64,000 nucleotides of DNA from Kaistia granuli DSM 23481 (GTDB lineage Bacteria; Pseudomonadota; Alphaproteobacteria; Rhizobiales; Kaistiaceae). The translations under genes and the position numbers were made by a program. The notes beneath the pieces were generated by a model, which did not search any database, was not told the origin of the DNA, and saw only the letters and a program-made list of their open reading frames with translations. Position 1 is the first letter of the stretch; the number at the start of each line of letters is the position of its first letter. Where the stretch lies: assembly GCF_000380505.1 (NCBI RefSeq), contig NZ_AQYH01000007.1, positions 434,001 to 498,000 of the forward strand, written 5' to 3'. Of this stretch, positions 18,502 through 27,330 are shown one piece after another.

Positions 18502-18867
18502 GTGCGCGTGGAACCAGGCATCAAGCTCGAACTGCGGCAGACGCGACATGTGAGACTCGTTTTCCTGCTCGCGCTTTGGCATCAGCTCCTCGTTCTGTGG
18601 CCCATCCTGTCCGGTGTTCTCCTGGTCATGGCCGGGTCGGGCTTTGTCGTCGGCCGCCTGGAAGGCTGGAGCTTGGGTGAATCGATGTATTTCACCTTCG
18701 TCACCGGCCTGACCATCGGCTACGGCGATTTTGCGCCGCAGCACTTCACGACGCGGGTTCTGGCCGTGCTGATCGGCTTTTGCGGAATTGTGCTGACCGG
18801 TCTCGTCGCGGCTGTCAGCGTCCAGGCGCTGCGAGCGACGGAGGCGCAACGTCCCGAGCCCAAATAG
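18502..18867 (+). CDS. two-helix potassium channel protein
   Basis: 121 residues from a GTG at 18502. Two membrane helices (about 22-45 and 75-100) flank a pore loop containing MYFTFVTGLTIGYGDFAPQH. TIGYGD is the K+-selectivity filter, so this is an Ion_trans_2-type channel without an RCK or other regulatory domain. A tetramer would be needed to make a pore. It follows the second AspT-type gene by 91 bases in the same orientation and precedes a Ca2+/H+ antiporter, so it may provide counter-ion movement for the decarboxylation/antiport genes upstream (inference). Confidence 0.85.
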   Translation: MRVEPGIKLELRQTRHVRLVFLLALWHQLLVLWPILSGVLLVMAGSGFVVGRLEGWSLGESMYFTFVTGLTIGYGDFAPQHFTTRVLAVLIGFCGIVLTGLVAAVSVQALRATEAQRPEPK

Positions 18868-18986
18868 GCGCGCCGTCTTTGGCGGCGGCCAGCCGGGAAC
18901 GCGGATGGATGGATGAGCCGTGACGCAGCCGCTTGCCGCCTTCGGGCGGGGCTGCCCCCGGGAACAGGAGGCGACAGATCGCAGCC

Positions 18987-20078
18987 ATGACCCTTCTACT
19001 CAAGGAAATCCGCGCCAATCCTGTCCTCTGGCTGCTTCTCTTCGTGCCGGTGGTGCTTGTCGCCCAAAGACTGCGGCCGGAAGCGCATACGCTGCTCTTT
19101 CTTCTCTCTGTCCTCGCCATCGTGCCGCTGGCGACGCTGCTGAGCTCGGCGACCGAGTCGGTGGCGGCCAAGACGGGCGACGCCGTCGGGGGGCTGCTCA
19201 ATGCCACGCTCGGCAATCTGACCGAACTGATCATCGCGCTCGCCGCGCTGAGCGCCGGGCAATACACGCTGGTGAAGGCGTCGATCGCCGGCGCCATCGT
19301 TGCCAATTCGCTCTTCATGCTCGGCGCGTCGTTTCTTCTCGGCGGTCTCAAATACCATACGCAGGTTTTCAACCGGGAAAGCGCGCGCCTCCAGACCGGC
19401 CTGCTGTTCCTGGCGGCCATCGCGATCATGACCCCTTCCGCGATTGTCGACGCTCAAGGCTCCTCGACGGCCTTCATCCAGCAATTGAGCATCGCTCTTT
19501 CGGTTCTGCTGATCGGAACCTACGCGTTGGGGCTGTTGTTCTCGCTCTGGACCCACCGCGAATTGTTCGGCGGCGCGCCGCATCACGAGGCTGGAGAGGA
19601 GACATGGCCGGTCGGCTTGGCCCTGGCTGTGCTGGCCGGCGTGACCGTGCTGGTGGCGCTGACCAGCGAGATCTTCGTCGAGTCGGTTCAGGAGGCGGCC
19701 AAGACGTTCGGCATGTCGCCCGCCTTCGTCGGCTTCATCGTCGTCGCGCTGGTCGGAGGCGCCGCCGAGATGGCCTCCGCCTTCTCCGGCGCGCGCAAGG
19801 ACCGGCTGGATCTCAGCGTCGGCATCGCGCTGGGCAGTGCTGCCCAGATCGCGCTCTTTGTGGCGCCGGTCCTCGTCTTGCTGAGCTATGTCATCGGCCC
19901 GACGCCGATGGATCTGCGGTTCTGGCGCGGGGCGGTGATCATGGTGTTTGTGGCGACGATAACCGCATTTCTGATCACCAGCACCGGCCGCTCTGCGTGG
20001 TTCGTCGGCGTGTTCATCCTGATGGTCTATCTGGTCTTCGCCATGACGCTGTATCTGCTGCCGCCCGATATGCAGTGA
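18987..20078 (+). CDS. Ca2+/H+ antiporter (CaxA/ChaA-type)
   Basis: 363 residues from ATG 18987, with aggagg upstream at a rather long spacing. About eleven membrane helices. The two inverted cation-exchanger repeats are visible: GLLNATLGNLTELIIALAAL (about residues 70-90) and VALVGGAAEMASAFSGARK in the second half, matching the GNxxE and GGAAE motifs of the CaCA superfamily CAX branch. The charged glutamates in these repeats bind the cation. Such antiporters expel Ca2+ using the proton gradient. It is the last gene of the plus-strand series starting with aspT and converges with the Ntn-hydrolase. Confidence 0.9.
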   Translation: MTLLLKEIRANPVLWLLLFVPVVLVAQRLRPEAHTLLFLLSVLAIVPLATLLSSATESVAAKTGDAVGGLLNATLGNLTELIIALAALSAGQYTLVKASIAGAIVANSLFMLGASFLLGGLKYHTQVFNRESARLQTGLLFLAAIAIMTPSAIVDAQGSSTAFIQQLSIALSVLLIGTYALGLLFSLWTHRELFGGAPHHEAGEETWPVGLALAVLAGVTVLVALTSEIFVESVQEAAKTFGMSPAFVGFIVVALVGGAAEMASAFSGARKDRLDLSVGIALGSAAQIALFVAPVLVLLSYVIGPTPMDLRFWRGAVIMVFVATITAFLITSTGRSAWFVGVFILMVYLVFAMTLYLLPPDMQ

Positions 20079-20100
20079 GGCCGTTGGCAGGAATCATGAA

Positions 20101-20124
20101 AGGCGCGCGGGGTGCCGCGCGCCT
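20101..20124. terminator. bidirectional GC hairpin
   Basis: A perfect 10-bp stem aggcgcgcgg / ccgcgcgcct with a ggtg loop lies between the convergent Ca2+/H+ antiporter and Ntn-hydrolase genes. A T run is lacking on the plus side, so efficiency is uncertain. Confidence 0.6.
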
Positions 20125-20146
20125 TCGGCAACATCGCCCGTCCGGA

Positions 20147-21274
20147 TCAGGGCTTCGGGAATTCCAGCGCCGGCGCGGCCGCTGCCGGCTTCAGCGGCGC
20201 GGTCACCGTCTGCTTGGCGTCGAGGTCGAAGCTCATCAGATCGATGCTGCGCAGGACCTGGTCGTCATAGGTCTTGACGTAATAGACCCGGTTCTTGAGA
20301 TCGGCGATCGCCGACCACTGGGTGTACTCGAGCTGCTCGGTGGCCTTGTCCGTGCCTTCGCGGATCCAGCCGCGCGGAATGTCGAAATTGTTCAGCACAT
20401 GCTCGGCGAGGCGCACGCTCTCGATGCCGCTCGGCTTGCGTTCGGCCGAGATCGAGTAGCCGAGCGCCCGGACGAAGCGGGACGGCGGCGTCGGATCGCC
20501 CGGGATGCCGAGCAGGCCGGAGCCCTGGCCGAGCGGTTGGATCTTCTGGCCCTCGAGCTCCAGCGCGGGCGCGTTGAAGGGCGAAATCTTCACGTAGTTG
20601 CTGAGATTGATCTGATGCCAGTCGAAGGGCGGCGAATTGGTCATGACGCCGAGCGGGTTGTCATAGACCTTGAGCGTGCCGTCCATCGGCTCGATCACCA
20701 GCGACGCGCCGGACGGGTCGTGCAGCGTGTAGTGGACCGGCGGCACGATCTTCATGTCCGACTGCACCACCTCGACGATGGCAATCTCGGACAGCGCCGC
20801 CTTGACCTCGGCGACGGTGGCGAAGCTGGTCAGCGCCCAGGTCAGCACGTCCCACGGTGCCAGCGACTTCGCCGGATCCGACTTGGCCGGGTCGGCGTAG
20901 CCGGCGAAGCCGGGGAAATAGAGGATGCCGCCGGTGAGGCCCTTCTCGTTCATGCCGTCGACAAGGGCGGTGATGCCCATCGCGTTGAGGCCGACGGCGC
21001 CATACTTGCTGGTCCAGGTCATGGCAGGCGTGTTGTCGGGGCCGGTCGAGGTGAGCGTGAAGCCGCGCGGGATCACCATGGCGCTCGATTCCATCGGCAT
21101 GGCGAATTCCATGGTCCGGGCGTAGACGGCGCTGTCGTCGGTCGTGCGGATCAGGAAGCTGGTGCAGGCCAGCGCCGTCTGCGTCGTCAGCAGCGAGGCC
21201 GCGATCGCCGCCGTCGCGGCGGTTCGTGCCGTCTTGCGCCAGAATCGTCCAAGAATTCGTTCTCTGAACCGCAT
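20147..21274 (-). CDS. choloylglycine hydrolase / penicillin V acylase family protein, exported
   Basis: 375 residues from ATG 21274 (aggga site upstream). A signal peptide ends at TALA and the next residue is Cys37 (ALA|CTSFLIRTTDD). In this Ntn-hydrolase family the mature N-terminal cysteine is the nucleophile, so signal cleavage would itself create the active enzyme. Further family features are SAVYARTMEF, then GMNEKGLTGGILYFPGFAGY and a conserved PPFDWHQINLSNY, which resembles the TNSPxFDWH region of bacterial penicillin V acylases. Substrates in the family include bile salts, penicillin V and N-acyl homoserine lactones, so signal quenching is one possibility. The gene is monocistronic and convergent with the Ca2+/H+ antiporter. 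Confidence 0.88.
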   Translation of the reverse strand: MRFRERILGRFWRKTARTAATAAIAASLLTTQTALACTSFLIRTTDDSAVYARTMEFAMPMESSAMVIPRGFTLTSTGPDNTPAMTWTSKYGAVGLNAMGITALVDGMNEKGLTGGILYFPGFAGYADPAKSDPAKSLAPWDVLTWALTSFATVAEVKAALSEIAIVEVVQSDMKIVPPVHYTLHDPSGASLVIEPMDGTLKVYDNPLGVMTNSPPFDWHQINLSNYVKISPFNAPALELEGQKIQPLGQGSGLLGIPGDPTPPSRFVRALGYSISAERKPSGIESVRLAEHVLNNFDIPRGWIREGTDKATEQLEYTQWSAIADLKNRVYYVKTYDDQVLRSIDLMSFDLDAKQTVTAPLKPAAAAPALEFPKP

Positions 21275-21549
21275 GATTTCCCTAGCCCCGATTCCAATTG
21301 CAGGAATTACGGGTTCCACTTAAGGGCGAAAAGACGCTTGGTTCAAGGAATTTGGCCTGCCGCTTCTGGTCGTTGCGGCACAATTCGATTGGATGGCTAC
21401 CGTGCTGTTTCGCCGGTTCAGCCAATACTGTCCGATAATCTCAAGTGGAGGAAGCTTCGTCGCGCCAGTCGAGACCGCGCCACCGAAGTAGCTCCGGCGG
21501 CGCGATGGAGTCGGGCTTCCGTCGGATCGGAACGGTGGTGTTCGCTGCC

Positions 21550-21876
21550 TCAGCGAACCGACGAATAGGCGGTCGGCTGCAGCAGCGAGCTGGCGACATT
21601 GGCGACGATCAGGCCATCCTTCTCGCTGTCGGCGCGGGCGCTGATCCAGTTCGGATCCGCCAGAAAGGCGTTCCAGCGGGCTTCGCGCTCGGCCAGGTTT
21701 TCCCAGGCCAGCATGTAGGTCAGATCATTGCTGGCCGGGCCGATCAGCGTGGTCCAGAAGCCGGCCTGCCGGATGCCGTGCTTTTCCCAGAGGGCGAGGG
21801 TGTGGTTCTGGAAGCGCTTCTGCAGCGCCGGCATGCGGCCGGGCAGGCAAGTATAGACGCGCAGTTCGTAGATCAT
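21550..21876 (-). CDS. NIPSNAP family protein
   Basis: 108 residues starting MIYELRVYTCLPGRMPALQK, with ggag eight bases before the ATG; the in-frame GTG three codons upstream overlaps that site. The N-terminal YELRxYxxxPG and the later GFWTTLIGPASNDLTYMLAW are typical of the NIPSNAP ferredoxin-like dimeric alpha/beta barrel. Members are small soluble proteins of poorly defined function, often annotated as possible monooxygenases or stress proteins. No operon partner is evident: the neighbour at 20147 is in the same direction but 275 bases away. Confidence 0.85.
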   Translation of the reverse strand: MIYELRVYTCLPGRMPALQKRFQNHTLALWEKHGIRQAGFWTTLIGPASNDLTYMLAWENLAEREARWNAFLADPNWISARADSEKDGLIVANVASSLLQPTAYSSVR

Positions 21877-22122
21877 TCGCTTCACTCCGGCATTTTCGCT
21901 GAGGATCGACGCGGCTTGGTCGCGGGCAAAACTGAAGCCGAGTCGATCGGCCGAGGCAAGGCCCGTTCATCGTGGATCCGGCCCGGCGAGGTGCTTTCCT
22001 GGCCTGATCATCGTCAATGGCAGCTACATGACGCAACGGAACTATGCTAGGCTGGTATATGGAGCACGCCGTTCGGGGCACCGGGCCCGGCGGAACGGGC
22101 GCGACGCTCCTGGGAGGCTTCG

Positions 22123-22512
22123 ATGATTTCACGGGGCTTTGTGGTGATTCTGGCTCTTCTCGCCGCGCCGGCGGCGGCCCATGCGGATGGCGACGCGGCG
22201 GCCGGCCAGAAGGTGTTTCTGAAGTGCAAGGCTTGTCACCAGATCGGTGAGAACGCCAAGAACGCCGTCGGTCCTGAACTGAACGGCCTGTTCGGCCGTC
22301 ATTCGGGCTCGGTCGAGGGCTATAAATATTCGGACGCCAACAAGAACTCCGGCATCGTCTGGGACGAGACGGTGTTCCGCGAATATATCCGCAACCCGAA
22401 GGCCAAGGTCCCGGGCACGAAGATGAGTTTTCCCGGTCTGAAGGACGACAAGGACATCGACAACATCGTGGCCTACCTGAAGCAGTTCGGCCCGGACGGC
22501 AAGAAAATGTGA
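22123..22512 (+). CDS. periplasmic class I cytochrome c
   Basis: 129 residues with a cleavable signal (MISRGFVVILALLAAPAAAH ADG), a single CxxCH haem-binding site (CKACH, Cys35, Cys38, His39), and a downstream methionine in VPGTKMSFPGL as the sixth iron ligand. The region GPELNGLFGRHSGSVEGY is typical of mitochondrial-type cytochrome c2/c550. gggagg lies eight bases before the ATG. It lies 220 bases upstream of the oxidase operon in the same direction and is the natural electron donor for it. Confidence 0.92.
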   Translation: MISRGFVVILALLAAPAAAHADGDAAAGQKVFLKCKACHQIGENAKNAVGPELNGLFGRHSGSVEGYKYSDANKNSGIVWDETVFREYIRNPKAKVPGTKMSFPGLKDDKDIDNIVAYLKQFGPDGKKM

Positions 22513-22732
22513 GACGGCTTCGCGATCGCGCTCCACCGCGGCCGGCGCCGCCGGATATTTTTTCGGGCGACGACCCGGTCGCTTGGATCGGGCGGGGATG
22601 AGGTCTACAGTGACGGAAGCAGAAAAAGGATGGTCGCGGGCGCAACCGGCGTATCCGCGACAGTAAGCATAGCCACTTCATTCGTGTCCACTGCCGCAAG
22701 ACGGGTTGTCTCCTGGCTGGGATGAATAAGGG

Positions 22733-23548
22733 ATGCTCATCGCAATTATCCTTGCTCTGGTCGTCGTCGGCTCGGTGCTTTTCCACGTTCTGAGCCCGTG
22801 GTGGTTCACGCCGATTGCTTCGAACTGGCGCTATATCGACGACACCATCAGTTTCACCTTCTGGATAACCGGCGTCGTCTTCGCCGTCGTCGTGCTGTTC
22901 CTGGCCTATTGCGTCTGGCGGTTCCGGCACCAGCCGGGGCGCCGCGCCGCTTATGAGCCGGAGAACAAGCGGCTCGAGACCTGGCTCGCCATCGTGACCG
23001 GCATCGGCGTCGCCGCCATGCTGGCGCCGGGGCTCGTCGTCTGGGGCCAGTTCATCACCGTGCCGGCGGGCGCGTCGGCGATCGAGGTCGTCGGCCAGCA
23101 ATGGCAATGGGCCTACCGGCTGCCCGGCAAGGACGGGCAGCTCGGCACCGCGGATACGCGCGCCGTCACGGCCGAGAACCCGCTCGGCGTCAATCCGGAC
23201 GATCCGAAGAGCCTGGACGACGTGATCGTCCAGGGTGGCGAGTTGCATTTGCCGGTCGGCAAGCCGGTGGCGCTGCTGCTGCGGTCTATCGACGCCCTGC
23301 ATAATTTCTACGTGCCGGAGTTCCGGGCGAAGATGGACATGCTGCCCGGCTCCGTCACCTATTACTGGGTGACGCCGACCCGAACCGGCACGTTCGAGGC
23401 GCTCTGCGCCGAACTCTGCGGCGTCGGCCACCCCTATATGCGCGGCACGGTCATCGTCGACACGGAGACCGATTATCAGGCCTGGCTCGACCAGCAGCAG
23501 ACCTTCGAGCAGATGCTGGCGCCGGCGACGACGAGCGCGCTGGAATAG
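22733..23548 (+). CDS. coxM: cytochrome c oxidase subunit II
   Basis: 271 residues. N-terminal membrane anchors (residues 1-20 and about 40-62, plus a helix near 85-105) precede a cupredoxin domain with VVGQQWQWAYRLPG and ALHNFYVPEFRAKMDMLPG. The CuA site is complete: CAELCGVGHPYM gives Cys225, Cys229, His233 and Met236. There is no fused cytochrome c domain. It accepts electrons from cytochrome c in the periplasm. Order II-I-III-III is that of the coxMNOP alternative aa3 oxidase of Bradyrhizobium, hence the symbol, which I assign from order and family rather than from close sequence comparison. Confidence 0.9.
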   Translation: MLIAIILALVVVGSVLFHVLSPWWFTPIASNWRYIDDTISFTFWITGVVFAVVVLFLAYCVWRFRHQPGRRAAYEPENKRLETWLAIVTGIGVAAMLAPGLVVWGQFITVPAGASAIEVVGQQWQWAYRLPGKDGQLGTADTRAVTAENPLGVNPDDPKSLDDVIVQGGELHLPVGKPVALLLRSIDALHNFYVPEFRAKMDMLPGSVTYYWVTPTRTGTFEALCAELCGVGHPYMRGTVIVDTETDYQAWLDQQQTFEQMLAPATTSALE

Positions 23549-23664
23549 GGCATCCGGCGCGGGGGCATGAAGACGGAGCATGACGACGGGGCGGCGACTT
23601 TGGACGCGCCTCTCCGGAAACAGGGCGGGGGCATGGGCTCTCGAAGGCAGCGAGGTGACGCCGG

Positions 23665-25461
23665 ATGGTCGATCTTACGCATGGCGCAGACGGACATGCC
23701 GCGCCGGGGCATGATGAGGAGCTGGAGCTCTATCACCCGACCAACTGGGTGACGAAATACGTCTTTTCGCAGGATGCCAAGGTCATCGCCATCCAGTACG
23801 GGCTGACGGCCACGGCGATCGGGCTGGTGGCGCTGGTGCTGTCCTGGCTGATGCGGATCCAGCTGGCCTATCCGGGCCTGCTGGCCTTCATCGATGCCGA
23901 CCACTACTACCAGTTCATCACCATGCACGGCATGATCATGGTGGTCTATCTGCTGACCGCGATCTTCCTCGGCGGCTTCGGCAATTACCTGATCCCGCTG
24001 ATGCTGGGCGCGCGGGACATGATGTTCCCGTATCTCAACATGCTCTCCTACTGGATCTACCTGCTCGCCGTGCTCGTGCTGGCGGCGGGCTTCTTCGTGC
24101 CCGGCGGGCCGACCGGCGCCGGATGGACGCTCTATCCGCCACAGGCGATCCTCGCCAACACGCCCGGCCAGCAATGGGGCATCATCATCATGCTGGTGTC
24201 GCTGATGCTGTTCATCATCGGCTTTACCATGGGCGGCCTCAACTATGTCGTCACCGTGCTGCAGGGCCGGACGAAGGGCATGACGCTGATGCGCATGCCG
24301 TTGACGATCTGGGGCATCTTCACCGCCACCGTGATGGCGCTGCTGGCCTTCCCGGCGCTTTTCGTCGGGGCGTTGATGATGTTATTCGATCGCCTGCTCG
24401 GCACCAGCTTCTTCATGCCGTCGATCGTCGCCATGGGCGAGCAGCTGCCGACCGGCGGCGGCAGTCCGATCCTGTTCCAGCACCTGTTCTGGTTCTTCGG
24501 CCACCCCGAGGTCTACATCGTGGCCCTGCCGGCCTTCGGCATCGTCTCCGACCTGATCAGCACGCATGCGCGCAAGAACATCTTCGGCTACCGGATGATG
24601 GTGTGGGCGATCGTCGTCATCGGGGCGCTCTCCTTCGTCGTCTGGGCGCACCACATGTATGTCAGTGGCATGAATCCCGGCTTCGGCTTCTTCTTCGCCA
24701 CGACGACCCTGATCATCGCGGTGCCGACCGCGCTCAAGGTCTACAACTGGGTGCTGACGCTCTGGCGTGGCGACATCCATTTCACCGTGCCGATGCTGTT
24801 CGCGCTCGGCTTCATCGTCACCTTCGTCAATGGCGGGCTGACGGGCCTGTTCCTCGGCAATGTCGTCGTCGACGTTCCGCTTTCCGACACCCTGTTCGTC
24901 GTCGCGCATTTCCACATGGTCATGGGCGTCGCGCCGATCCTGGTGATCTTCGGCGCGATCTATCACTGGTATCCGAAGATCACCGGCCGCATGCTCGATG
25001 CGACGCTCGGCAAGATCCACTTCTGGGTGACCTTCCTCGGCGCCTATGCGGTGTTCTTCCCGATGCACTATCTCGGGCTGCTCGGCATGCCGCGGCGCTA
25101 TTTCGAAATGGGAGAAACCGCCTTCGTGCCGCCCTCGGCGCATACGCTGAACGAGTTCATGACCATCGCCGCGCTCGTCGTCGGCGCGGCGCAGATGCTG
25201 TTCCTGTTCAACCTGGCCTGGAGCCTGCGGCACGGCAAGGAGGCCGGCGGCAATCCCTGGCGGGCGACGACACTCGAATGGCAGACGCCGGAGACCCCGC
25301 CGGCGCATGGCAATTGGGGCCCGGAACTGCCGGTCGTCTATCGCTGGGCCTATGACTACAGCGTGCCGGGGGCCGACAGGGACTTCCTGCCCCAGAATGA
25401 TCCCTGGCCCGGCGAACCGGCCCCGGCCCCGGACACGGCAGTGGCGGAGGGCGCGCGGTGA
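23665..25461 (+). CDS. coxN: cytochrome c oxidase subunit I
   Basis: 598 residues, twelve or more membrane helices. All haem and CuB ligands are visible: the haem a ligand in QFITMHGMIMVVY, the CuB/tyrosine site FGHPEVYI, the His-His pair in WAHHMYVSG, and the haem ligands in VVAHFHMVMG. The glutamate in HPEV (D-channel end) and the lysine in VPTALKVYNW (K-channel) place it in the proton-pumping A-type family. It starts at ATG 23665, 116 bases after coxM, preceded by gaggtgacgccgg. Its stop overlaps the start of the next gene, indicating coupled translation. Confidence 0.95.
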   Translation: MVDLTHGADGHAAPGHDEELELYHPTNWVTKYVFSQDAKVIAIQYGLTATAIGLVALVLSWLMRIQLAYPGLLAFIDADHYYQFITMHGMIMVVYLLTAIFLGGFGNYLIPLMLGARDMMFPYLNMLSYWIYLLAVLVLAAGFFVPGGPTGAGWTLYPPQAILANTPGQQWGIIIMLVSLMLFIIGFTMGGLNYVVTVLQGRTKGMTLMRMPLTIWGIFTATVMALLAFPALFVGALMMLFDRLLGTSFFMPSIVAMGEQLPTGGGSPILFQHLFWFFGHPEVYIVALPAFGIVSDLISTHARKNIFGYRMMVWAIVVIGALSFVVWAHHMYVSGMNPGFGFFFATTTLIIAVPTALKVYNWVLTLWRGDIHFTVPMLFALGFIVTFVNGGLTGLFLGNVVVDVPLSDTLFVVAHFHMVMGVAPILVIFGAIYHWYPKITGRMLDATLGKIHFWVTFLGAYAVFFPMHYLGLLGMPRRYFEMGETAFVPPSAHTLNEFMTIAALVVGAAQMLFLFNLAWSLRHGKEAGGNPWRATTLEWQTPETPPAHGNWGPELPVVYRWAYDYSVPGADRDFLPQNDPWPGEPAPAPDTAVAEGAR

Positions 25462-26162
25462 GCGTCATCCTGATCTTCCTGCTGGCGATCGTGGCGGTCA
25501 TGCTCTGGTGGCTGTGGCGGCAGGGGCTGTTCTCGAAGCCCTGGCTCGAGGTTGGCGTCGTCGGCGGCATGGCGGCACCGGCTCCGTCGCCGTCGCAGGT
25601 GGCGCGGATCGGGCTACTGGTGTTCCTCGTTGTGGTCGGGTCGCTGTTCGCGCTGACCGTCAGTGCCTATCTGATGCGATCGGCGCTGGTTGACTGGCGG
25701 GCGCCGCCGCTGCCCGGCATCCTGTTCGCCAATACCTTCGCGCTGCTGGTCAGCAGCCTGGCGCTGCAGACGGCCAAGGTCGGCGCCCGGCGCGGCGATC
25801 TCGACAGCGTGCGGACGGGGCTGCTCGCCGGTGGGTTCACGGCGCTGGTGTTTCTTGGCGGCCAGCTGTTCGCCTGGCGGCAGCTGAACGCCGAGGGCTA
25901 CTATCTCGCCAGCAATCCCGCCAACGCCTTCTTCTACCTGCTGACGGCGCTGCATGGCGTGCATGTCGCGGGCGGCCTGGTGGGGCTCGGGCGGGTGACG
26001 CGGAAGATGCTGCGCGGCGCGGGCGTGGCCGAGCTGCGGCTCGGCGTCGATCTCTGCGCCACCTATTGGCACGTGCTGCTGCTGATCTGGCTGGTCCTGC
26101 TCGGGCTGCTCACCGGCCGGATCGGCGAATTCGTCGCCATTTGCCGTCAGCTGCTGACATAG
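25458..26162 (+). CDS. coxO: cytochrome c oxidase subunit III-like protein (first copy)
   Basis: 234 residues, GTG start overlapping the subunit I stop by four bases. About six membrane helices; an early helix (VILIFLLAIVAVMLWWLWRQ) is followed by helices containing RIGLLVFLVVVGSLFALTVSAY and FFYLLTALHGVHVAGGL, the latter with the subunit III histidine pattern, and ATYWHVLLLIWLVLLGLL. It lacks several residues seen in the second copy and is the more divergent of the two, as CoxO is in coxMNOP clusters. Subunit III stabilises the oxidase and its proton uptake pathway. Confidence 0.85.
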   Translation: MSVILIFLLAIVAVMLWWLWRQGLFSKPWLEVGVVGGMAAPAPSPSQVARIGLLVFLVVVGSLFALTVSAYLMRSALVDWRAPPLPGILFANTFALLVSSLALQTAKVGARRGDLDSVRTGLLAGGFTALVFLGGQLFAWRQLNAEGYYLASNPANAFFYLLTALHGVHVAGGLVGLGRVTRKMLRGAGVAELRLGVDLCATYWHVLLLIWLVLLGLLTGRIGEFVAICRQLLT

Positions 26163-26171
26163 GAGGCGGGA

Positions 26172-26906
26172 TTGGTGGAGCATCTGGCCGATGATCGGGT
26201 GATGCAAGGGCACACGGCACCGCCGAAAATGTCGGGCTGGCGCGGCTTCGTCGCCGACTGGGCTTCCGACCAGGGCGCCTTCAAGGGCGTCTCCTGGGGC
26301 AAGGCGATGATGTGGGTGTTCCTGCTTTCCGACACCTTCGTGTTCGGCTGCTTCCTCGTCGCCTACATGACGGCGCGGATGTCGACGGTGGTGCCATGGC
26401 CCAATCCGAGCGAGGTGTTCGCGCTCGAGATCGGCGGCACCAGCGTGCCGCTGATCCTGATCGCGATCATGACCTTCGTGCTGATTTCCAGCAGCGGCAC
26501 GATGGCGCTCGCCGTGCATTACGGCTATCTGCGCGACCGCCGCAAGGCCGGCCTGTTGATGCTGCTGACGGCCTTTCTCGGCGCCTGTTTCGTCGGCATG
26601 CAGGCGTTTGAATGGACCAAGCTCATTCATGAAGGGGTGCGCCCTTGGGAGAACCCCTGGGGCGCGCCGCAATTCGGCTCGACCTTCTTCATGATCACCG
26701 GCTTCCACGGCACCCATGTCACCTTCGGCGTGATCTTCCTGATCATCATGGCGCGCAAGGTGCTGCGCGGCGATTTCGACGATGGTCGACGCGGCTTCTT
26801 CACCAGCCGCAAGGGGCGCTATGAATCCGTCGAGATCATGGGCCTGTACTGGCACTTCGTTGATCTGGTCTGGGTGTTCATCTTCGCCTTTTTCTACCTT
26901 TGGTAG
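26172..26906 (+). CDS. coxP: cytochrome c oxidase subunit III (second copy)
   Basis: 244 residues. The start may be TTG 26172 or GTG 26175, both behind aggagg. A cytoplasmic N-terminal segment is followed by helices with KAMMWVFLLSDTFVFGCFLV, VGMQAFEWTKLI, MITGFHGTHVTFGVIFLI and GLYWHFVDLVWVFIFAFFYL. The FEW and GFHGxHV / YWHFVDxVW signatures are those of classical subunit III (CyoC/CtaE). It lies nine bases after the first copy. Confidence 0.92.
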   Translation: MVEHLADDRVMQGHTAPPKMSGWRGFVADWASDQGAFKGVSWGKAMMWVFLLSDTFVFGCFLVAYMTARMSTVVPWPNPSEVFALEIGGTSVPLILIAIMTFVLISSSGTMALAVHYGYLRDRRKAGLLMLLTAFLGACFVGMQAFEWTKLIHEGVRPWENPWGAPQFGSTFFMITGFHGTHVTFGVIFLIIMARKVLRGDFDDGRRGFFTSRKGRYESVEIMGLYWHFVDLVWVFIFAFFYLW

Positions 26907-26915
26907 GAGGTCCGA

Positions 26916-27251
26916 ATGACCGATGCGACCGCGCATGCCGACACGCAGCACCACCCGATAAAACTCTATCTCGCCGTCTGGGGCTGGCTGTTCGTGCTCA
27001 GCGCCTGCTCCTATCTCGTCGATTACATTGGCGTGCAGGGCCTGCTGCGCTGGTCGCTGATCATCCTGTTCATGATGCTGAAGGCCGGGCTGATCGTCGC
27101 CTTCTTCATGCACATGAAGTGGGAGCGGCTGACGCTGATCTACGCCATCCTGCTGCCGCCGCTGCTCATCCTCGTCTTCGTCGGCATCATGATCTACGAG
27201 GCGAACTACACGCTGCTGACGCGGGTCGTCCATTTCGCCGGCGGAGCCTGA
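26916..27251 (+). CDS. cytochrome c oxidase subunit IV (prokaryotic type)
   Basis: 111 residues with three membrane helices (about 20-40, 47-68, 77-98). LKAGLIVAFFMHMKWERLTL matches the conserved core of the small prokaryotic subunit IV (CyoD/CtaF-like). It begins nine bases after the second subunit III with gtaggaggtccgaATG, and closes the operon. Confidence 0.85.
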   Translation: MTDATAHADTQHHPIKLYLAVWGWLFVLSACSYLVDYIGVQGLLRWSLIILFMMLKAGLIVAFFMHMKWERLTLIYAILLPPLLILVFVGIMIYEANYTLLTRVVHFAGGA

Positions 27252-27330
27252 CGATCGGCGCCCGCGAAGTCGGCAAAGGGCAGGGCGCCAGCCTGGAGAC
27301 GGCAAGGCCCTGATGTTTCACGTGAACTGA

